The position numbers and the translations under genes are program-made. A model generated the notes under the pieces. The model was not told the DNA's origin and did no database searches. It was given only the letters and a program-made list of their open reading frames with translations. Positions 60,330 to 64,000 of a stretch of DNA of 64,000 bases are shown one piece after another. How positions within the stretch are numbered: the first letter of the stretch is position 1; each line of letters starts with the position of its first letter. The DNA lies in assembly GCA_035079385.1 (NCBI GenBank), contig JAVHKY010000058.1, positions 310,001 to 374,000 on the forward strand, given 5' to 3'. Origin of the DNA: Aspidiotus rigidus (Eukaryota > Arthropoda > Insecta > Hemiptera > Diaspididae).

Positions 60330-60564
60330 TGTTAGAGGGCTTGAGCCCATCTCGTGATCATTCCCCACTAGGGAACAATAGAAAGGGTTAACCCGAGATG
60401 ATCGGGAATCTACAGAGGCAGCGCGTGAACATGCACGATAGCGTGCACGAATACGACTGACGTACGAGCGTACGCGAGAGCAGCGAGTACTGCTGAACGG
60501 TAAGAGAAGGGAACGCGCTGCTAGCCGCGGACGGACACGGCTGTCTATACTACACACTCTAACA
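60330..60564 (-). mobile_element. Copia 3' LTR, 235 bp
   Basis: Begins TGTTAGAG and ends CTCTAACA, the 8-bp inverted termini with TG...CA ends expected of an LTR. It sits at the low-coordinate end of a minus-strand Copia element, so it is the 3' LTR. Adjacent at 60565-60573 is CTCCCCGCC, which on the minus strand is the purine tract GGCGGGGAG. It is GC-richer than its surroundings and has short hairpins such as GCACGATAGCGTGC. The 5' LTR lies outside the window. Confidence 0.9.
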
Positions 60565-60573
60565 CTCCCCGCC
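60565..60573 (-). promoter_or_regulatory. Copia polypurine tract
   Basis: GGCGGGGAG on the minus strand, immediately 5' of the 3' LTR. This is the position where second-strand priming occurs in LTR retrotransposons. Confidence 0.75.
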
Positions 60574-61352
60574 AGGCGTGGCCGGACCCAAACAGCAACG
60601 GTTACTGAACGGAGAGGAGGTTGAGCGGCCTGGGAAAGAACATATCCTGGTGAAACCAGGACCTCAAGGGAAAACGGAGTGCCAAATGTCGGAACTGATC
60701 CGAGGCTCATTCTGTAGAGCAAAAAGCTTAAACTCCGAGTGGACTGAAAGAGGAGAAACAATTACACTGAAAGGAAGAGGCATGAAATGCAAGGAACAAA
60801 GCCAGAGTTAGTTTACAATTAATTCCAAATGAAAGGAAAGGAAAAGCGACAAAGTCGACCAATAAAGAAAAGTCCCATAAAAATGGAAATCGATGTACTG
60901 CAAAAATAATCACCGAGCATAAGCGAGTAAAGAAAGATCCTGTAGAAGGATACGGAATTAATAAGAAAATGTAAGTCAATACTTGACAGAAACTTGATAA
61001 AATGGAATAGTCAGCACAAACAATTAAATCCAAATAACATTGCAAAAAATCAATATGTATAATATGAGCAAGCCGAGAAAGAAAAGAAAAAGAAAACGAA
61101 TAACATTTCGACTTGACTGCCGAACAAGCAATACAGCTTGAGTCCTCTTCTGAAATCAGAAATACAAGGACAATAATGAGTGATGTGAAAGATCAGAAAC
61201 CAACTGATCACGGAAGTGAGTGAACCCGGCTTCGGGTAATGCTTTTGTAAACACATCGGCTAAATTATCGACCAAAGGCACTCATACGAAAACAATAGTA
61301 TTGTTGTGTATTTCCACGCTGATATGGTGGAAACAGAGATGAACTGTGTTCT
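60574..61352 (-). mobile_element. Copia region between coding end and 3' LTR
   Basis: No recognised domain. It lies between the RNase H stop and the purine tract, so it is element sequence or a decayed tail. Confidence 0.5.
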
Positions 61353-61890
61353 TCAAGGACTTCTGTTTGAGAGACTGGCTAGGTGGATGGTGGATGTGTG
61401 ATCCACATAAATAATTGGACTAGGTACGTCATAACTTAAGAACTCAAAGAGAGCTTTGAGTGAGACCACTTGTCGGCACGCCAAAGAGGCGGCGACGTAC
61501 TCAGCTGCGGCTGAAGAGAGAGCAACGTGAGTTTGCTTCTTTGTTCTCCGTGAAATTAGGTCATCATAAGCAGGAGGAGTGTATCCTGAAGTTGACCGGG
61601 CAGTTACCACGTTCGTATCTAACGAAGCATTTGGGGACCATTTAAGGAGGCTGGAAGATCCTGTATACAGGAGACCTTGGCGTAAGGATACCTCCGAAGT
61701 AAAAAAGAATTCGATGGACGAAGGCTTGCCAATCCGACACTGTCGGGTTCGTTTGCGCCCAAGCAGACGCATTGACTGCAAAGGCAATAGCGGGGCGCGT
61801 ACAATTCATCAAGAAGATGAATGAACCGATAGCTTCCCTGGATTGTGAACAGGTGGTAGAGGAGTAAATTCGTCAGGATTTGACTCTCAT
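61353..61890 (-). pseudogene. Copia RNase H, frameshifted
   Basis: In the minus frames: REAIGSFIFLMNCTRPAIAF followed by AVNASAW (about 61770-61840), the end of the Copia RT-connection region. Then come ARSTSGYTPPAYDDLISRRT, KKQTHVALSSAAAEYVAASL and ACRQVVSLKALFEFL, the Copia RNase H pattern RSTSGY...SKKQ..VALSSAEAEYVA. The stop is at 61353. Frame changes near 61690-61790 break the gene. Confidence 0.92.
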
Positions 61891-62690
61891 TTCTTCGAGG
61901 CTTCAATGGTCATAATAGAGGTGTCGATTTCGATGGATCAGAGAGAGAACGGCCGAAATTCTCAAGTAATTTGAGGGTATAGGTACTTCGGCTGAGAGAA
62001 GAAGAGAGGACGTTCGATCATATTATAAGCAATCTCTATTCCGAGAAACTTGTTCGGAGTACCGAGATCAGGAATTTTGAACTTTGTAGTTAATTGTTGA
62101 ATAACTTCTCGCATTTTCTTTGATTAGTACCGACAAGGAGGATATCGTCAACATAAAGAACGAGAATGACGACTGAGGATACTCCATTTTTCGTGGATTT
62201 CCACTTAAAAATGCACGGCTTGGATACATAAGGCCTAAAGCCCATTTGCTGGAGAGTTGCACAAAATCTTTTGTACCATCTTTTTGGACTTACTTTTAAT
62301 CCATATGGTGAGCGGAATAATTTCAGAACATGTACTTTAGGGTTTAAATTGTCTACTTCATATCCTTGCGGAAAGAACATATATACTGGTTTATCCAAGA
62401 TACCAGGAAGAAAAACGACTTTGACATAATTGCTGAATATAATAGCCATGTTTCACGGTGATGGAAAGAACGGCAAGTATATCGCTGATATCAGCGACAG
62501 GAGCATATGTTTCCATAATATCATAGGGATTGGGGTCTGTAAAGCCACGAGCGACAAGGCGAGCTCGGAACTTGGAATTACCCTCTAGGTCTTCCTTGAG
62601 ACGAAAAATCCATGTAGAATCAATTGTTTTAGTTCTTCGAGGAAGAGAGTCTCGAGTAAGAGGGACCCATGTGTGATTTTGCGCCATCGC
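61891..62690 (-). pseudogene. Copia reverse transcriptase, frameshifted
   Basis: Minus strand. The 5' part (62391-62687) has NHTWVPLTRDSLPRRTKTID, WIFRLKEDLEGNSKFRARLV and ARGFTDPN...ETYAPVADI, the Copia RT start. After a shift near 62449 comes VYMFFPQGYEV, LFRSPYGLKVSPKRWYKRF and ILVLYVDDILLVG, with catalytic YVDD at about 62144-62155. After another shift come FKIPDLGTPNKFLGIEIAY and PLFFSQPKYL. At least two frameshifts, so inactive. Confidence 0.93.
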
Positions 62691-63400
62691 CTTGAACTCT
62701 TCATGATTTACATCTTTCCACTGGACAGATTGTGGAGAATGAATAGCTTCCCCGGAGCGTGATAAACGCGCATAAAAGCGTTCATACGTCAGTGAGGTAT
62801 CATCAAAAGAAGATGAAAGAGTGTCTGAGGGGTACTCAGATGAATCTCCCTGAACATGGGAATCAACTGATTTTTGTTGATATAATGGCGTGCAAGTAGA
62901 GTGGTAAATGGACGAGAGTCTTGCGCTAAAGGCTGTGAATCATCAGACGCGCATGGGTTGATAATGATCTCCAACACATTGGAGCCGAGGTAAATTGGGT
63001 GTAGCTGGATAAGTAGTCCAGATTGTGAACTGGGCAACAGAGGGAGGGTACAGTGCACTAACTTTAGTACTAAGATAATCATAAAGAACATCGAATAAAT
63101 TGAGTTGCATTTTTAGAGGAGCTCTTTTATGGGTTGCCGGAGTATAATATTGATGTTCAGTTTCTACTGACCTAATTTTCCTCTTTTTTATTGGAGGAGG
63201 ACGAAACGATTCGTCGTGTTCAAATTCGACATCAGCATCTGCTGCTGAAATAGGTCGTCCAAGTTTTATAGGGTCGCGGAAAGGAGTCTGTGCAAAAAGG
63301 GCCATAATGATGGCCGGAGACTTGAGATTCTGTGAAAGTAACATTTGAAACGTTCTGAATTGATCCTGTATCAGGATCTAACAATTAAGCACCATTGGTT
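62691..63400 (-). pseudogene. Copia linker between integrase and RT
   Basis: Low-conservation part of the polyprotein. Frames such as DPIKLGRPISAADADVEFEH (63200s) and YLSTKVSALYPPSVAQF are typical of the variable linker. Position is the main evidence. Confidence 0.65.
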
Positions 63401-64000
63401 GATAAACCGGTGAAAAACTTTCGTTTAGCTCTATCTGTATATTTACCTACTTTCTTGGGCAGAGTTTCATGAGCAACACATCCGAATCTTCGGAGAGTTA
63501 TAAGTGAAGGCATTCGTTTGAAAAGAACCGTGCAAGGCATTTAATTATTCACCGCTTTTTGTGGTAATACATTGTATACGAGAGCGCCGTACGGTACGGC
63601 GTTCCATGGCCCAGTCTAATGGACTTTGTAGTACAGTAATAGGGAACCATTTGATCCATCTCCTCAAAGAAACTTTCGAGTCCGACATGCACCTCATTTT
63701 GAGTTATTATGGGGAAAATCATATCCATATCTGGAAAAATTGTCTACAATTGCGTAGATACATTCGTCTCTAGAAGGGTACGCCGGTGGTAAGACCGGCT
63801 CTAGCACATCGGTATGTATAGGTGCGAGCGGTTGTGGTGCTCGAGTGCGAACTTTGGTAAGTAAGAGCTTTTAGCTTTGGCCAGTTTACAAGGGTGACAA
63901 TCTCAAATGACAATCTTGGATTGAGTCTGAGATGGTAATGCCTTAAAGTTCAGGCAGCGTCTGCACAAGCTTGCGCATAACTGGTACGCTAGGATGTCCC
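63401..64000 (-). pseudogene. Copia integrase, C-terminal part, cut by window end
   Basis: Minus frames give IHTDVLEPVLPPAY and YAIVDNFSRYGYD (63720-63830), the integrase core start. Then come fragments near WAMERRTVRRSRIQCI, then LFKRMPSLITLRRFGCVAHE and TLPKKVGKYTDRAKRKFFTG, the Copia LRxFGC.AY...K.D.RA...F.G signature. Many stops and shifts. Protease and gag lie beyond the window. Confidence 0.88.

Overview
The window looks like nuclear DNA of an arthropod, most likely an insect. It is AT-rich, has spliced minus-strand exons of a Dpr-type immunoglobulin gene (an arthropod family), and is otherwise filled with eukaryotic mobile elements and tandem repeats. No prokaryotic operon, rRNA or CRISPR array was seen. 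I did not recognise a tRNA, but I could not run a tRNA search. The order of insect cannot be told from this sequence alone.

The only convincing host gene is the Dpr-like gene on the minus strand. Three exons (5267-5374, 2380-2488, 2019-2303) have matching splice phases and encode most of the first Ig domain and all of the second. The exon with the first cysteine of Ig1, the signal peptide and the C-terminal exon were not found. The repeat-rich remainder may be intron or flanking DNA of this gene.

Layout. 1-1525: a 26-bp minisatellite. 2.0-5.4 kb: Dpr exons, with a short inverted-repeat element in the large intron. 6.1-7.8 kb: a truncated Penelope-like element (PLE) between 139-bp direct repeats. 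7.8-11 kb: little recognisable. 11.1-13.3 kb: a foldback element with long inverted arms, split by a hAT-type element that has a perfect 8-bp target duplication. 13.4-16.5 kb: a copy of a satellite-bearing repeat, a (GA)n tract, a 26-bp minisatellite, and foldback fragments around a ~193-bp tandem repeat. 17.9-29.5 kb: non-LTR retrotransposon fragments interleaved with two larger copies of the satellite-bearing repeat (about ten ~105-bp units each), plus small inverted-repeat elements. 29.5-35.2 kb: mostly featureless. 35.2-43.2 kb: a nest in which two PLEs (one nearly complete in its catalytic part) and one Mutator-like element sit in sequence related to RNase H-bearing non-LTR elements. 43.2-52.2 kb: a ~180-bp tandem repeat, an unrecognised ORF and two non-LTR 3' tails. 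52.6-54.0 kb: a 51-bp minisatellite. 54.4-55.3 kb: an inverted-repeat element. 59.8-64 kb: a ~20-bp minisatellite broken by a decayed Copia LTR retrotransposon that runs off the window.

No genes form a pathway here. The value of the window is its record of nested insertion: junctions are sharp enough to read target duplications of 8, 9, about 48, 139 and about 759 bp. The two longest flank PLEs and are the most unusual observation.
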